From contig NC_133063.1 in NCBI RefSeq assembly GCF_048771995.1, forward strand, positions 68,701,514 through 68,765,513: a stretch of 64,000 nucleotides of DNA. The letters run 5' to 3'. The position numbers and the translations under genes were made by a program. Shown here one piece after another: positions 13,001 to 40,473 of this stretch. Within the stretch, counting starts at the first letter, position 1; each line of letters begins with the position of its first letter. The notes beneath the pieces are model-generated. The model did not search any database. It saw only the letters and a list, made by a program, of their open reading frames with translations, and had not been told where the DNA came from. The stretch is from Taeniopygia guttata. Its lineage: Eukaryota; Chordata; Aves; Passeriformes; Estrildidae.

Positions 13001-16000
13001 CAAAGAGTTTGAAAGAGTTTGGCTAGTTTAGCTTGGAAAAAAGACAGCAAGAGAGGACAGGGAATAATGTCAGGCACAGTCACTGAACACAGGTCTCAGT
13101 CTCAGAAGCATCAGGAACAAAAACTAACAGAATAAAAAAATTCTGTGTGCAAATTAGAAGTAAACTGAGTAAAACAGAAACAAGACATCAGCATACTCTT
13201 CATAAGGTTTACAGTAAATGTCTCATTGTAAGCAAAAAATAATCAAGAAATGCTCATTTCCCCTTTGAAATAAGTCGTAACAACGAAATAATTGACCTAA
13301 GAAGGATAGAATATACTTGTATCTATCCTATCTGTTATGCCCTAAGATGGCCCAGGCCTAAGAAAGTTGATTTTCATCTTGAAGAATTGAAGTTCAAGTC
13401 TATGTACTGCTATAAGGTGACACATTTTATTATATACGTTATGCTACTGAAATAAAATCAGAAACTGTATTTCATTTAATTTCATAGAAGCAATTTCCTC
13501 ATAAGCAAAATCCAACAATATTTCAATATGCAGAACAATACTATCTTGCATATAGAGGCAAAGGCATCAGAACTCATCAATTCAATGTAAGTTAAAATGT
13601 AAGAGAGTGCTGTTATATTGCATTTCCTCTGGTTTATAAATCTGTCTACCACTACTTGCCAAATACCACCTCCAGCAGAGACAAGCTTGTCCACTTGCCT
13701 GTCAAATATTACACCACTTCTCTAACAAGAGTATCCAAAAAAAGACTGTGAAACTTAAACATATGGAGAAGAGGAAGGGCTAATGAATGAAAATGGCAAG
13801 AGTTTACAATATCCTTAGTGATGAAAAATTATATCTGCACTTAAAATGTGAGTAGGCAATGCAGAGTGTAACAACAAATAATTTTTCCAAGAATTATGGG
13901 ACATGGAAAACACAATCCACTACTAAGACCAAATAACTGATGAGCCCAAGGCAGTTCTCGCACCCTATCCTTAGTTTGTTCTTTTTTTGATCAGCAGGTT
14001 CCATAGTCGGTCTGCACAGAACAGTGAGAATTTCTACAGCAAGGTCCTCAGCTGCTTATTCTTACACACAGGTACACACAGGTTTTCTGTGCACCACCTG
14101 TTACCTTTTGTTTGAACCAAGAACATATTCTGGGATTTCTATATTTAGGATAATACACTGTATTATGTTTCCACATTATCCCCCAAATCTAAATGCACCC
14201 AAAATAATGCAAGAACATCACGGCCCACTCCAAGCTTGCCAGTAATGCCTTGCTCCCCCATCTATTTTCTATGTTATACAGGCACAACACCACAATCAGA
14301 AGTTTTAATCCACTAAAATAATTTCATTTCTTATTTCTAACATACAACACATCATTTTTTTATCCTTAGTAAAGAAGAAAACAAATATTAATATCCTTCT
14401 CCACTATAGAACTTTTTGGAACAGAAATATCAGATTTACCATGTGAACACATGTGTACTTCCACGAAGGTGAACATATTAAGAAAAACATGAAAGAAAAT
14501 CAAATTTCAAATTCGTCATTTTCCATTGGAAATCTTTACAAACATGCACTTTCAGTGGAATTTTTATATGCTTTCATCCTAGCAAGTTTTCTCATAGAAA
14601 AATCCGATCAGAATATACTTATGTATAATAAATCTTGCCGTATAGCAAGATCAAGTTTTATTTGGCTTATTACTAACCATACAGAATTGGTGTCACATCA
14701 GGGCATGATATTCTAAAGAGTTTCTCACTTCTAATGATACATATAAAAAGTGCACAGCTGCAAAATTGGTAAGGGTGGGGTTACATAAAAATGCTGAAGT
14801 GAAACTTTCTAGAAACTCAGGGAAATACAAAAATGAATCCTTCTCAGCTTTCCCATTCCCAAAGCTCTTCCAAAGCCCTTCCCCCACCACACCCGCGCGG
14901 TAGCAACAGGTATATTCTGAAGCCACATTCTATGCTACATCTGGCAGAAATGGAGGCACTTTTTTCACAACTAAAGTTTTATCACATATTACTGAAAAAA
15001 AAAAAAAGAAAGAAAAAAAACAAACCAAAAAGGATAATGGAAATTTTGGTTCCAAAGCATGACTTAAAATCCTCTCATTTCCAGGCTTACACACTGCACA
15101 GTACCACCAATTAAATCAAACTTGTGGTTTGAAAACAAATTAAATGCTTCCAAGGTTCCGTTCCTAACATAGCATAGCTGTTATGAAGTCTTTTAGTACT
15201 GTAACACTAAGAAAAATGCATTTATGTTCATATCACACATGCTCACAACAGGGGAGCCTTGTTAATAAGTGACTATACAAAGAAAACTGACCGGTTTGTA
15301 GAAGAGAGGACGAAATCCTGTCCTCACAGGAATCAGCAGCGAATTCCAATTGGTGTTGATATTGGCAACTGTATCCATTTTTTTCTGTCATTGTGAAGAA
15401 TACAACCAAAAGAAATAAGTATTTTCTAGGCTCCTTCAGAGAGGAACTATCTATTTCTTGTACCACTAGAAATTTTTTTAAAAATTTAAAAAGTGGATTA
15501 AAATCACCAGTGAAACTTAAGTTCTGTCTTATTTTTACAGCTCATATAATGATGGTGGGTAAACAGGACTTTTCTATGAGACCTGATTCACTCTTAGATA
15601 TCTTGAAGAACACAGGAATGGTGCATTTTTACTGGAAAGTTGTGTATATGTTTCTTTGTTCCCCTTCTTTTTGTGTAAAGCTGTAGACAGAACACAGAAC
15701 ATGGACATGAGCAGGACTTTTTAACAAGAGTATAAACCTTCACACAATTTGCAGAGAAGCCTTCGAAAAAGAAAAAATAGGCCAATTTATCCCTCAGATT
15801 CAGACACACAATCACATGAATCAGGATTCATGCACATACCTATTTTATAATATTCCCAAAGGATACATTCGCTTTCTCTTATCCTCTGTACAACTCATCT
15901 GAAGTCAGTAATACAGATCTTGGTTCTGCATGTCCAAAATACAGCCATGAACACACCTCCTTCATTTACTGCAAGTTCAGGCATGCAATCTCAAAAGCAG

Positions 16001-19000
16001 TTAATGCCTTTAACACCAGCACGCAATGAAGAAAATATTTCTGCAACTCATCCTAACGCAGGGTGTTATCTCATAATACATAGTTGCTGCTTTTTCTACC
16101 CATGAGGCTTTCCTTTTCCTTAAAAGATTAGGCTGAATGTTGTAGGCACATCCTCACATCATGTCCTTCACCAAAGGTGCTGAATGCAAAAGTCCTGCTG
16201 ATTTAAGAACTGAGGCTGAATTAGTAATCCCAGTGCTTCAGGAATTCATTTAGAAATTGAGGCTATATGGTCTTTAAGGCAATAAGAGAAAGGAACAAAA
16301 CACAGTGAATTCACGTTACATGTACTCCAGAAGATCCTTTTTGTTCTTTATTTTTTCTTGTAAGTTGACTTTACACTCTATAACCAACAGAGTAATTTAA
16401 TTATCCCAAAGGATCCAGACCAAAGGATGGGACCACTTATCCATTTTTTTGTAAATCCAAATGCATTAACCAGTGAATTGATATTGTAAAATCTCAGGGA
16501 TCCAATATCTGCCACAATTCCAAAAGGAAAGGTAATACGATGCCTTTTCTTGTTGCATCATATTTTAAGGTGAAGGCAATGTGTAAGTGGTTCGCTTAGC
16601 TTCTTGACAGTACTTTCCAGCTTTTCCAAGGCAACATCTCATATTCAAGAACATTCACCAGTTACAGCCAGAAAATAGGGTGGAGACTTGGAGACTTTGC
16701 TAAAAACAATAAGCAGTACTAAAACAATTATGCATTATATTCAATACCATATACCACTTGACTGTGAGAACGTGCTTAACTGAGGTGGCAATGCCAGGTT
16801 TCCCTACACACTTCCTCTCTGTACTGAGGTTGGGCACTTTCTTATCTACCTGCTGTTGGCAGCTTCCTGACTTCCCCAGAACCAAAGAAGTTAAACTCAA
16901 ATATGTATTGCAAAAAGACAAAGACTGCAGGTCACTAATGGAAACAAACAAATGTTAATGCATTTTCCCCAACAAAACGAATAAAGCAGTTACAATTACA
17001 AGAGGCAGCTCACATTCCTTACAAAATTCAGCACCCTTCCTAAACCTTAGACCACATACATGCTTTGCTCTTATATTCTCACTAGCACAGTAGGGCTGTT
17101 ATTCTCCCATGAGCATATTTTTAACAGACAGAAACCCATAATTTTATTCTATTCTTCTGTATGGATATATTCTGGCTTGTATCCTTGTATGAACACATGA
17201 CTCTCTATTCATTATACACACTGCAGACCCCACAAGGTATCTTCCCATTCCCACATGAAGAAAGCCTTTGAAAGACTAATGTTGCTGCAAAGGCATGAAA
17301 CCTCAGTGCAGATGGCACCATCTTGCAGACCACCTCATAGCATACAGATTCCTGCCCCTCACTTGAACAGAGTTCCTGTAAGGATGTTGCTAAGGATGGA
17401 GAAAAATTTTCTGTCTGAGATCCCTTTATGGAGATGCCACCAAAACCTGTGGATTGTAAGATTCATACACTAACTTACTGAAGCACTTTAATATAGCTGA
17501 AATTACAAAAATTACTTTATACCAAGTTCTGCTTTGGAGTCCAAACCCTGAGGTGTGCAAAGAGCTAGTTACATCCCAGATAGAAAGTTGGACCCCCACC
17601 ACAAAGCCAGGTACAGATGATCGTGGAGCAGCCATAATGCAGAGCGCAAAGAATAATTTTTCTCCCTCCAGTAAACCCATATATTCTACAGACAAGCAAG
17701 GAAGGCCGTCAGCTACCCAGATCCAGCTTTGTATTTCTCCATGACTAGAGTCTTCTTGTGAATTGCATATCAGGAAATGGCTTATAAAATATTTCTGTAA
17801 TGACAACAGGACCTTTATGAAAGTGCTGTTCAGCTCAAAGCACAGCAGACCATGCAGTAGTGAGCACTGAAGGCAGTATGTTGTATTGTACATCTGCAAG
17901 GGGAATTATATTTTCAACATACTACTTACACTAAGACACCTTCTTGAGGAGCCCAGTCAACCCCTGTGTACACAAAAGATTTTTCTTGCTTGAAGCAGCA
18001 TATGTTAGCAAGAACAAGGCTGTAGCATCTAATGCCACATACCAGGCAGGCTGGGAAAGCAGTCTTTGCCCCTGAGGCCATGAAGTGGAAGAGCTGTAGG
18101 AAGGTAAACACTAGGAACTGCTCTCTTCATATTTACACACATACGAGAAAAATAATCTCCAGATGTATTTCAGTTACACAAAATCAAATCTTAACTTTTT
18201 AAACAAGTCTCTGATACACCAACTATTTGCCCATTTGGATGGTGTGTGCAGTCATTCATTACATGAACTGCAAGAGATAATCCACTCCAAAGTTATTCAT
18301 GCAGTAGAACGGTTTGTTTCTAGTGTAGTCATGATACAACCGGATGTGAATCAAAAAGAGCTTCACTCTGCAAATAACATACAAAGAAATATGTTATGAC
18401 ATTGAGGAAACACGGAAAATCAAAAATACTCGCTTCACTGGAGGAATCATTCATGCTACTGGAAAAGACTTAAAGTATTAGACTAACAAATCAAGACTTC
18501 ATTTCCAAGGGAAGAAACAGCAACCAGCTTTTTCATCGTTTTTGGATGGAGATGTTTGCTGAGGTTTGTATCTGCACAACAGCATTAAAAGCACACCACA
18601 CAGCACATATCCCACCATGAACTAGCAGGTCTATAAAAATACTTTTTTTTAGAAAGCGGAGTATTTTAGAAAGCACAATTTCGAATTCTAAGGGTGCCGT
18701 GTGCAAACGCAACTTGCATTTTACCAGTCCTTCTTTTCAATGTACATTTCACGGAGACGTAATTGGATGTATAAAACGCTACAAACGTGGCATAAAACGA
18801 CCAGTTCTCCTCCTTAAACAAAACTTTAAGCTTGTAATTACACGATTTTGACATATCGTTTTGCAAAATTACTGATTAACTAGGATCACTCGATCGGATC
18901 GAGCAGAAGCGCCTGCTTCGTTTTCAATCAAGTTCCGCTACGGAGGGAGGAAAAACCGCACAAACAGGCGATCATGTGCGCATGGGGCGGTGGGCACCGC

Positions 19001-19443
19001 GTGGAAGAAACGCTTCTTCGGAGGCAGCCGGGGCGCAGCGCGGGTTTCGGCACGCCCGGACAGGGGGAGCCGCATCCCCCTCCCCGCGGCCGGCGGCAGC
19101 GGCGTTGGGAAGACGCGGGGGAAACAAAGCCGCCGCTGCCGCCGCGCCTCCCGACCCTCTCCCGCCGGGACTGCCGCGCTCCGCCGCCCCGGTGCGGGGT
19201 CTGGCAGCAGGGTCGCACCGTCCCCTCCCCGCCCTGCGGAAGGAGCGCCGGGCGGGGGGGCGCGGGGGCTCTGCCCGCAGCACCGCACCGCTTCGCGCCG
19301 CCGCAGCGCCACTCACCGCGCCGCCCGTGCCCCGCCGAGCCGCGCCAGCGGTGTGCGGGCGCGGCGGGCGGCAGCAGGTGCCGCGGAGGAGGTAGCGGGG
19401 GCGGGCGGTGCTGGCGAGCCAACCGGGGCCCGGCGCGGCGCCG

Positions 19444-19513
19444 TGAGTCACTAGCGGGCGCGCAGGGCGGCCGGGCGGCTGCTATAAGAGCGCCGCGGGG
19501 ACGGCCTCCCCCC
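19444..19513 (+). promoter_or_regulatory. VLDLR: VLDLR core promoter: AP-1-like site and TATA-like box
   Basis: A consensus AP-1/NF-E2-type heptamer TGAGTCA lies at 19444-19450 and a TATAAG box at 19484-19489, preceded by GC and set in the CpG island. A TATA box here predicts transcription starting near 19510-19516, giving a 5'UTR of about 85-90 nt before the chosen start codon at 19599. Start-site position is inferred. Confidence 0.55.
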
Positions 19514-19598
19514 GTGTATGTCTCCGGCTGCCGCCTCTGCTCCTCGGCTCTCCGCCCGCAGCGCCTGCCTGCCCGCGCACCCTGTCCCCGGCGCGGCG

Positions 19599-33503
<13,905 letters not shown>

Positions 33504-33635
33504 GCACTGGATTAGCAATTACTTTCGGTTTACTTGTGTCTTACACTCCTTGGGGATAGTAACCAGGTTTGTGGCTGAAGGACTTCCTCCATTCTTGGAA
33601 GAAAGAAGATACTTTCTGTATTTATGGAACACTTG

Positions 33636-33842
33636 TGTAAATAGTTATTTTCTACAGCTTAACAACTCTGTAAATACCTGTCCACAACAATTCAGCTTTT
33701 AGTGGTTACAGTTTTATCAGTAACCCTTGGGTTGGTTAGTCAGTAACATCACTGACTAAATATAAAGCACTTTCCATAGAAAGCCATATTCCAGCCACAA
33801 CTTGTAACACCTGTACATATGTCTATAGGCCACTTGTAAATA
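33636..33842 (+). promoter_or_regulatory. VLDLR: Cluster of four Pumilio response elements in VLDLR 3'UTR
   Basis: TGTAAATA occurs at 33636-33643, 33669-33676 and 33835-33842, and TGTACATA at 33812-33819. All match the PUM1/PUM2 consensus UGUAHAUA on the mRNA strand. Binding is predicted from the motif only. Confidence 0.6.
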
Positions 33843-34090
33843 ATTATTGGAAAATCACTATCAAGCACTTTGAAATACTTCGGATGTAAATTATTGTACA
33901 CTCTCTTTTTCAATGACTGGGGCAATGGCAATAGGAAAAAACGGGTTATTACGATTGCCAAAAATTTGTAAACATAAGTAATTTTGTATGTATGATTGCT
34001 TCAGTCTTGTCTGTTACCTCTTAGAGGTCTACAAGAATGAATGATCTTTAAGAAACCACTGTAAAACTCAAATGCAGCCAAGGGGATAAA

Positions 34091-34096
34091 AATAAA
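34091..34096 (+). terminator. VLDLR: Poly(A) signal, VLDLR proximal
   Basis: AATAAA about 590 nt after the stop codon, followed within 30-45 nt by GT/T-rich sequence (TATTGTTCTTG). Confidence 0.6.
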
Positions 34097-34115
34097 ATGA
34101 GTCAAGCAGTTTAAA

Positions 34116-37015
34116 GTATTGTTCTTGATTATTATGTTAGCACTGAAGTAAAATGATGCATCTCCTAAGTTAAAAGCTTTAGTAGGCTGCACTACCACTG
34201 CCAGACAGATCATGAAGTATTTCTTCAATTATTTCAGCAGTATTCTAGGCAGCTAAGACACTTGCCACTTGTTTGTTCTTGATTCTAATAGTCTGCACGG
34301 AGTAATGGACAGAGTGGTTCTCCCATCAGAGAAACCCAGCTGATCTCCTAAGTTAGGACTGACACAGGCTAAGATGACACAACTACAGCTGCTGTATTTT
34401 GGGAGGCAGCACTGGCAGACATGCAAGATGGAGACAGGTCAGAGCGTGGTCTGCCAGGTGAGTGTGAGGTCCTTGCTGTGTCAGGCTGTTGGCAGGTACT
34501 CCCATAACTTTTGCAGTTTGAGGTGCTACTTGACTCTTGCTAATCCTTCCCCCTTCAAGATAAGAAAAAAAATGCTCATTGCTTAGCCTTGAAAAAAATT
34601 TCAAGGCTAAGACATCATTTGGAAGAAGCAATAATCTCTTGTTTATGCTTTAGTGATGACATGTTAAATCAGTCTCAATCAATCCTGTCTCTAAAATAGT
34701 AACAATGACAATCATCAAGTCAGAATTTGGATCAGTTCCTAGGCTTGCTTCTAATGCCTGTTCTCATTGCAGCTACAGCTGGAGTCTGTTCTCTTAATGG
34801 TCTTCTTGTGTTGTGGACTCCTTTATTAACAGATGAGGACAGCTGCCAACTTGTACAGATTTAAAATAAGTTGTTTCTTGCAAGTTCACAACTCTTTGGG
34901 GAGTTGAGGCTTCTAACCAGCTATCTCTGCCAACTCTTGACTGCATGCATTTAATATATCTGGAACTCATGTGGACTAAATTGTCTTGCAAAGATTAGGA
35001 TGTAAGGGTGCCTCTAAAGTTTTTGGCTAGCAATAATGCGCCTATTTTACCAAGTACCTTTTGGGATAAAGTGCCTTTCATAGCTTTGTAATATGTGAAG
35101 CTTGTTAGTTATGGGGTAGAATTCAACTTTTTTGTTTAAATTCCTAACTCTGGATACTCTGAAGTATTTGTGTCAAATGTAACAAAACGTAATTCTCAGT
35201 CAGACAATTAGTTATAAATTCACATGGCAGCTAATTACATGCAAAATGCTCTGCCTTCACAGTCTTTGTACAGAACACCTCTATTTTTTGATGACCTTCA
35301 TTGTTTTTACCAGTATCATACCAAATGGTATAAGGAGAGACCAGTAAGACCAATAAAGACATTTCTTCCTGAGGTTAATATTTATTTGAAGTAGCAACTT
35401 AAGCCTGTTTTGGGAACCTAAGGTAATTTCTACAGACACTGAGGACTTTAGGAATTTTTTTTGTGACTTTACTCCAATGTGCTGAACAAAGAATAGTTTG
35501 TTTATTAAAATCTATTCCTATAGTCTAGAGGGGACTTAACACTTTACCAGGCTTTGTATAGCAGGAGGGGGAGGAGTGGGGAATATTAGGCAGTAGCAGG
35601 AGATGATACAAGATGGCCTGTACTTATTTGCAAATGTTGCTTAGTTTTTAGTCTCACTAAGTTTATTCTTTCCTGCCCCTCTTCATTTTTGTGTTATAAA
35701 ATCATTGTTTACTTCCACAGCAGTCTTGGAGAGTGGTCAGAGATTCCTTCTGTAAAAACAGAAGATCCAACTTGCATTGACAAATACCTTCCTCTCTTTT
35801 AACAGTTTTTTCCCCTGCCATCTGCAAGTGTTTGACTCTCTTTTACTCCTCCTCATGTGACTCCTCTGGCATCTAGTGAAGGTGGTATAGCCATACTGAG
35901 CACTCCTACAGCAGCACCCTGTGGCTGTGCTGTTATCTGCTGTAGCAATTCTCAGTCATCATCCCAGTTTCAGCTCCTCTACTGTAGTCTTGTGGTATCC
36001 CAGAGCAAAGGGACATTAATAACCTCTTCGGTCAGATTTCATATATGTTTACTTTATAGTCTTCCTGAAGAATTTTCTGCTTATAGATACAAAAATATGA
36101 CTGTAGTTGGTTATAGTATCAAGGTAATGGTATGGTTTTACCTTCCTAGAAAAATAAGCCCTCTGGTTCCAAATGCTGCTTATTATTGTTCAGTGTCTGC
36201 TGGGCAATGTGAGAGCAAAGCTAAATTCGAATCTGGCTTTTTCTTTCCCTTGTAAATATGCACATTTCTCTTAATACGCCCCCTCTGCTCCTGCATTATT
36301 TTCTGCCTCCTATTTGTTCTGCCTTTGTTTTTATAGCACTGTAAATATTTTACATTATTGTTCAAAGGGAAATTAACATAAAGGGAATTGATGCTGCACA
36401 TGTGATTTTCTTCCCCTTCTGCACCTTGTTCCTCTACAGCTAGCTACAATTTGCATTTTCAAACCCAACTTGTATTTGCCTACATTTTTAATGGACAGTC
36501 CTTGTTTTCCAATCAGATTTTTCTTGAAACAGCAAAGATGCATTTATCTATTTTTATGTAAGTGCTGAATCTTGCTAGATAAGAGAAGTACAGAAGCTAA
36601 GACTTAGGCTGGAAGAAGTAGTGTGAGAGTCCTCAGACAAAGGAAAAAAGCATACAGCTGCAGAAGCTCTCTTCACTCCACAACCTGGATATAAGTGGAG
36701 GTCTGCCAGTACTTTCTGTCGTTATGGCACAGCATGTCTGTGAAGAAATGTGCTCATGTTCCTTCTTTGAGCTGCCTCACAACAGTGGTTGGTATTGTCA
36801 CTTACTGGAAGAAGGGTCTGTCTGCTCTGTTGAAGCCAACCTAATACATTCCTTGCTAACTGGTTTTATCTTTTCCTCCCCTGAAAGAGCTTTGAAATTT
36901 GCCCATATCAATGAAAAAATTTGTCAGAGCAGGGGAGGGACAGACAGGCTGTGCAATCAGGCTGCTGAATATTCAGGCTGTTAAACACCTAAAATAAAGA
37001 CTGCCTATGGAAAAG
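34116..37015 (+). other. VLDLR: Possible extended VLDLR 3'UTR
   Basis: AT-rich, with no gene and no clear transposon. Further AATAAA signals occur at 35352-35357 and 36993-36998, the latter within CCTAAAATAAAGAC and followed by TGATTGTCTT. Two more Pumilio octamers, TGTAAATA at 36251 and 36340, lie before the distal signal. Whether the transcript runs this far cannot be told from sequence. Confidence 0.35.
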
Positions 37016-40000
37016 AGTGATTGTCTTAATTCTCCTTGCACAAACCTGGTTGGGACACTTCCACACTGCTGTCAAGCAGTGGAAAATGCTTTATATCATA
37101 CATGAAACTTCCCCTCCCACACCAAGCACCTAAACAGGTAACTGAAGGCTAACTTTACTAGCATACTCTTTGCTATGTAATAAATTGCTTGAAGATAGGA
37201 AACATGAAGCATTAAACCAAAACAAATTATTAGGAAAAAAACATTTCATAGAAATGGGTTTTTGCTGTGATGATGTCCTCTGTAGAAAAACTAGACAGTT
37301 TTAAGGTAATTTTTCCCTCCTTCCTAGAGACCCTTTCCTAGAGTTAAACTTCAAAATACATGGAAATGTTTTATCATACTGTCAGCACATAGACTTGAAG
37401 CTGATAGTTGTATAGCAATATAAAAAGATTAACTTTACCTTCAGAACACTTGTTTCTTTCCAGTGAAAGTATTTAAAGTATTTTTGAAAGGCTGATCATT
37501 GAATACAATCAACGCCACAACCATCTAGAAACAGTGCTGCATGTTCTGATGTCCCCTTTGTGGATGTGTGCAACTGAGAGGTGTGGTTTAGTTTAGACAG
37601 CTTATTCCTTTTTGGGTCCTTAAATATGTGAGAGCTCATGTGTGCATTTAAATGAAGACTTTCTTGAAAGTTAGATTATAATTCCATAGTGTGTTGTGGC
37701 TGCTATTGTCTAATTAACAACTGCTGTGAGTTTCTAACTTTTTGGCTGATGCCTCTAGTGGTAAAAAAAAATCATGCCATTAAGTTTCTATAAATAATGA
37801 TGCCTCAGTATGAAATTCAAGTTACATGTGCTATATTCATACAGGAGCTAAACTTGGTCATTCTGGTTTAACTAAAAGAAACTGATTATTCTTTAATTAG
37901 ACAGCATTCAACCCACTAACCCTCTTCCCCCCCAACTTTTTTTTTTTGGTGGAGGAATAAGTGAAAGTCATTTAGGGGCAGAGGATGGATGGTGTCTGTA
38001 GAATTTATGTATAAATTGTTGGTTGTGATCCACACACATTATCAAATTCCTGGTGCCAGGTAAAACTGGTAATTTTTTAATTGTAGTATACCTATATCGT
38101 CTCAGAAACAGAGTTTGAAGAATTGCTTGGATGAAAGTGGGTAGCTGGCATGATTGTAGCATATAAAGAGCTATTTCTTCATAGACCTTTGTCTTTCTGG
38201 CAGCCTCCACTGCTAGTTTAATTTATGTAAGTGAATGCAGAGAAAGAAAAGTTGTAAAACTGCTTGCTTACAGAGAGCATAATTCAAATGGTGTAATGAG
38301 AACTGCATTTCAGTATTTGATATAGTGCATCCATCTGAGAGAAGAACCACTCAAAAAAGCCATTTTTCACCATCTTAGGTTTCAGATGCAAATACGCTGA
38401 CTGCTGAGGACTAATGTTTTGTTAGTTGTCTTTGTAATTTGAATCTCACAGGCAAGCAGCGGATGGTCCCAATTATATGATGTTGTGTAAGGGTCCCTTG
38501 TTGACCATCAAGAATCTCTATCAGAAGGCTGTTTAGTGCTCCCTGTATAAGCATGACAGACATGACTTTAACTAGAAACTACCCCAAAACTTTCTTTTAG
38601 TGTTCAGCAGTTAAAAGGATCCATTCCAGAGTAGGTCTCTGCAAGTGGCTATGACATATAGCTTTAATAATTAGACCTGGCATTCATTTTGTTCTTCTCA
38701 TCTGACACTTCAGTAGTAGTTAGTTAATATAACACTAAGTGGCAGGTTTTTTACATGCTACTGTAGGGGCAACTGAGAAAATGAAGTTGCCTTTAAATTA
38801 CCTCAGAATAGAATGAAGAAGGAAGTCAAGCAGCCAGCCTGGTCATTAGGATCCTAACAATCACATTAATGTATCAGTGAAGAATCGAAATAATCACAAC
38901 TTGTGTAATAATCACAACTACAAGCCTGTTGCCCTGTAGGGAAGAAGTGAATCTTAACACTCTGCCTCAAGAGACAGGTCTGAGCCAGGGGTCTGCTGTG
39001 AGGAGCTCAATCCTCATCAGAGAATATTTCACTACTTCTGGTGTGCTTAGATATGTGGCAACTTCCCCTTTGCCTGCACTTCCTCTTTTAGTTGTTTTTT
39101 AGAAGACTCTTGAGGCGGTAAAATAAGATCTTTAGTGTTAGTCGTAGTTCACAGGAGGAATCTGGCCTAAATTCATAGCAATCTGAAGCAATTGCGTGGG
39201 TAAATCGAAGAACAAAAGCAAGATATGCAGAGCCCCCACTGCTCACATTGTAAAGGGCAGGGCAACCAAAATAGCAGACAAAGTCGGGGAGGCCTCCATT
39301 AGGCCTTCAGCAACATCCCTAGGTGCTCCTTGAAGGAGGAGTCCCTGTCAGCAATCTGGGTTTTATGGAAAGGCTCCAGCCCTTTTCTGAGAGCAGCGTG
39401 CAATGCCTGATCCATCTGTCGAAACAAAGGATCAAGGACTGATAATCAGGCAGAAGGACATCCTGTGTTATTTAAGATTTTCAGAAATTAGTATTAAAAG
39501 TGGAGCAATACACTGAAGACAAGAGCATAAAATCAGTTTAAGTCAAAGGTGAAGCTGCCATATTAATTCTTCTTGCAGGGAATTGTTCTCAGTACAAGCT
39601 GTTAATTTATGAGCTGCATTAAATACCATTCTCAAGTTTGACCATAATGAAAGTCCTGAAGACTAGCTAGGTTCAGATGAGGATTAAAAGGGCCATTACT
39701 GGGCAGTAGCAGAGTATATACATTACCAATGATTTAATTTTGTTTCTTCGTATTTGTTACAAATAAGAAGGAAATCAAATTAATGTCTTTTCATCTTGGC
39801 AAATTTGTAGCTTGGTTTGCTAGGAGCTTACTGTTTCCTTTTAGAAGCAGTACACAGAGAAGTGTACTGACAAAGAGCCCAGTTCACTGGAGATAGGAAA
39901 CAAAACTCAGAGTAATCCTCAGCCTGTCACAGAAGATAATGCCTTGCTCAGCAATTTATCTTAAGCACACAAGCTGATACAGCTATGAAGAGGAATTCCT

Positions 40001-40473
40001 TCGCACTTCAGAGTTTCTGTGTGCCAGTCCATCATGTTTGATTGTTTAAGCTTCATGGACCTTAGATGTATGACTAGACAATATAGTCCTGTGCTTTGTA
40101 AGGAGTCACAACTGCCTTCAGATTAGGTATGTATGAAAGGCTATTAAATAGCTCATGTGCTAAGTGGAAAGTGTGTTGCACTCATTCTGCTATTTCCTTC
40201 CTGTTTCATCTAATGCAAATCTCTTCTATGCCTCAGCTTTCCCACTTGCGCCAAGTCATGGAGCTATTGCAAACATAAACCAGAGCATGTAAAGCTCTAG
40301 TGAAATGATGGGTACATGTGCATAGCAGTACTCATATGCAGAAGCACACTTGTATATGCAGATTTCACTTAATGATAGCCAATGCCATGATTTAACCAAA
40401 TATTAGCAAAGAACTGAGGTGAGTTGTTCTGGTGTTCTGCCTCTGTATTTTTCTGAAATGCAGTGTAGATGAT
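37016..40473. other. Intergenic, no supported gene
   Basis: AT-rich DNA with a C-then-T homopolymer run at about 37927-37949. Open frames are all under 85 residues and unlike any family I know. KCNV2, expected downstream of VLDLR in vertebrates, is not present. Confidence 0.6.

Larger units (their letters stand above)
6896..18940. other. Intergenic, no supported gene
   Basis: About 12 kb of AT-rich sequence upstream of the VLDLR CpG island. No open frame has a recognisable domain or exon structure; the longest, 157 residues on the minus strand at 17426-17899, is not similar to any family I know. Homopolymer or A-rich runs occur at 10367-10381 and 14995-15030. A possible further CR1 remnant lies around 13010-13090 ('GTTTAGCTTGGAAAAAAGAC' resembles the CR1 'GTTTAGCCTGGAGAA' block). 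Small hairpins and duplications are listed separately. Confidence 0.6.
33504..34115 (+). other. VLDLR: VLDLR proximal 3'UTR
   Basis: AU-rich non-coding sequence from the stop codon to the first good poly(A) signal, AATAAA at 34091-34096. It contains four canonical Pumilio octamers, at 33636, 33669, 33812 and 33835. The cleavage position is inferred. Confidence 0.65.

Noticed and set aside
17426-17899. 157-residue minus strand frame
   Set aside because: No family resemblance, no supporting neighbours, and interrupted low-complexity hydrophobic content typical of chance frames.
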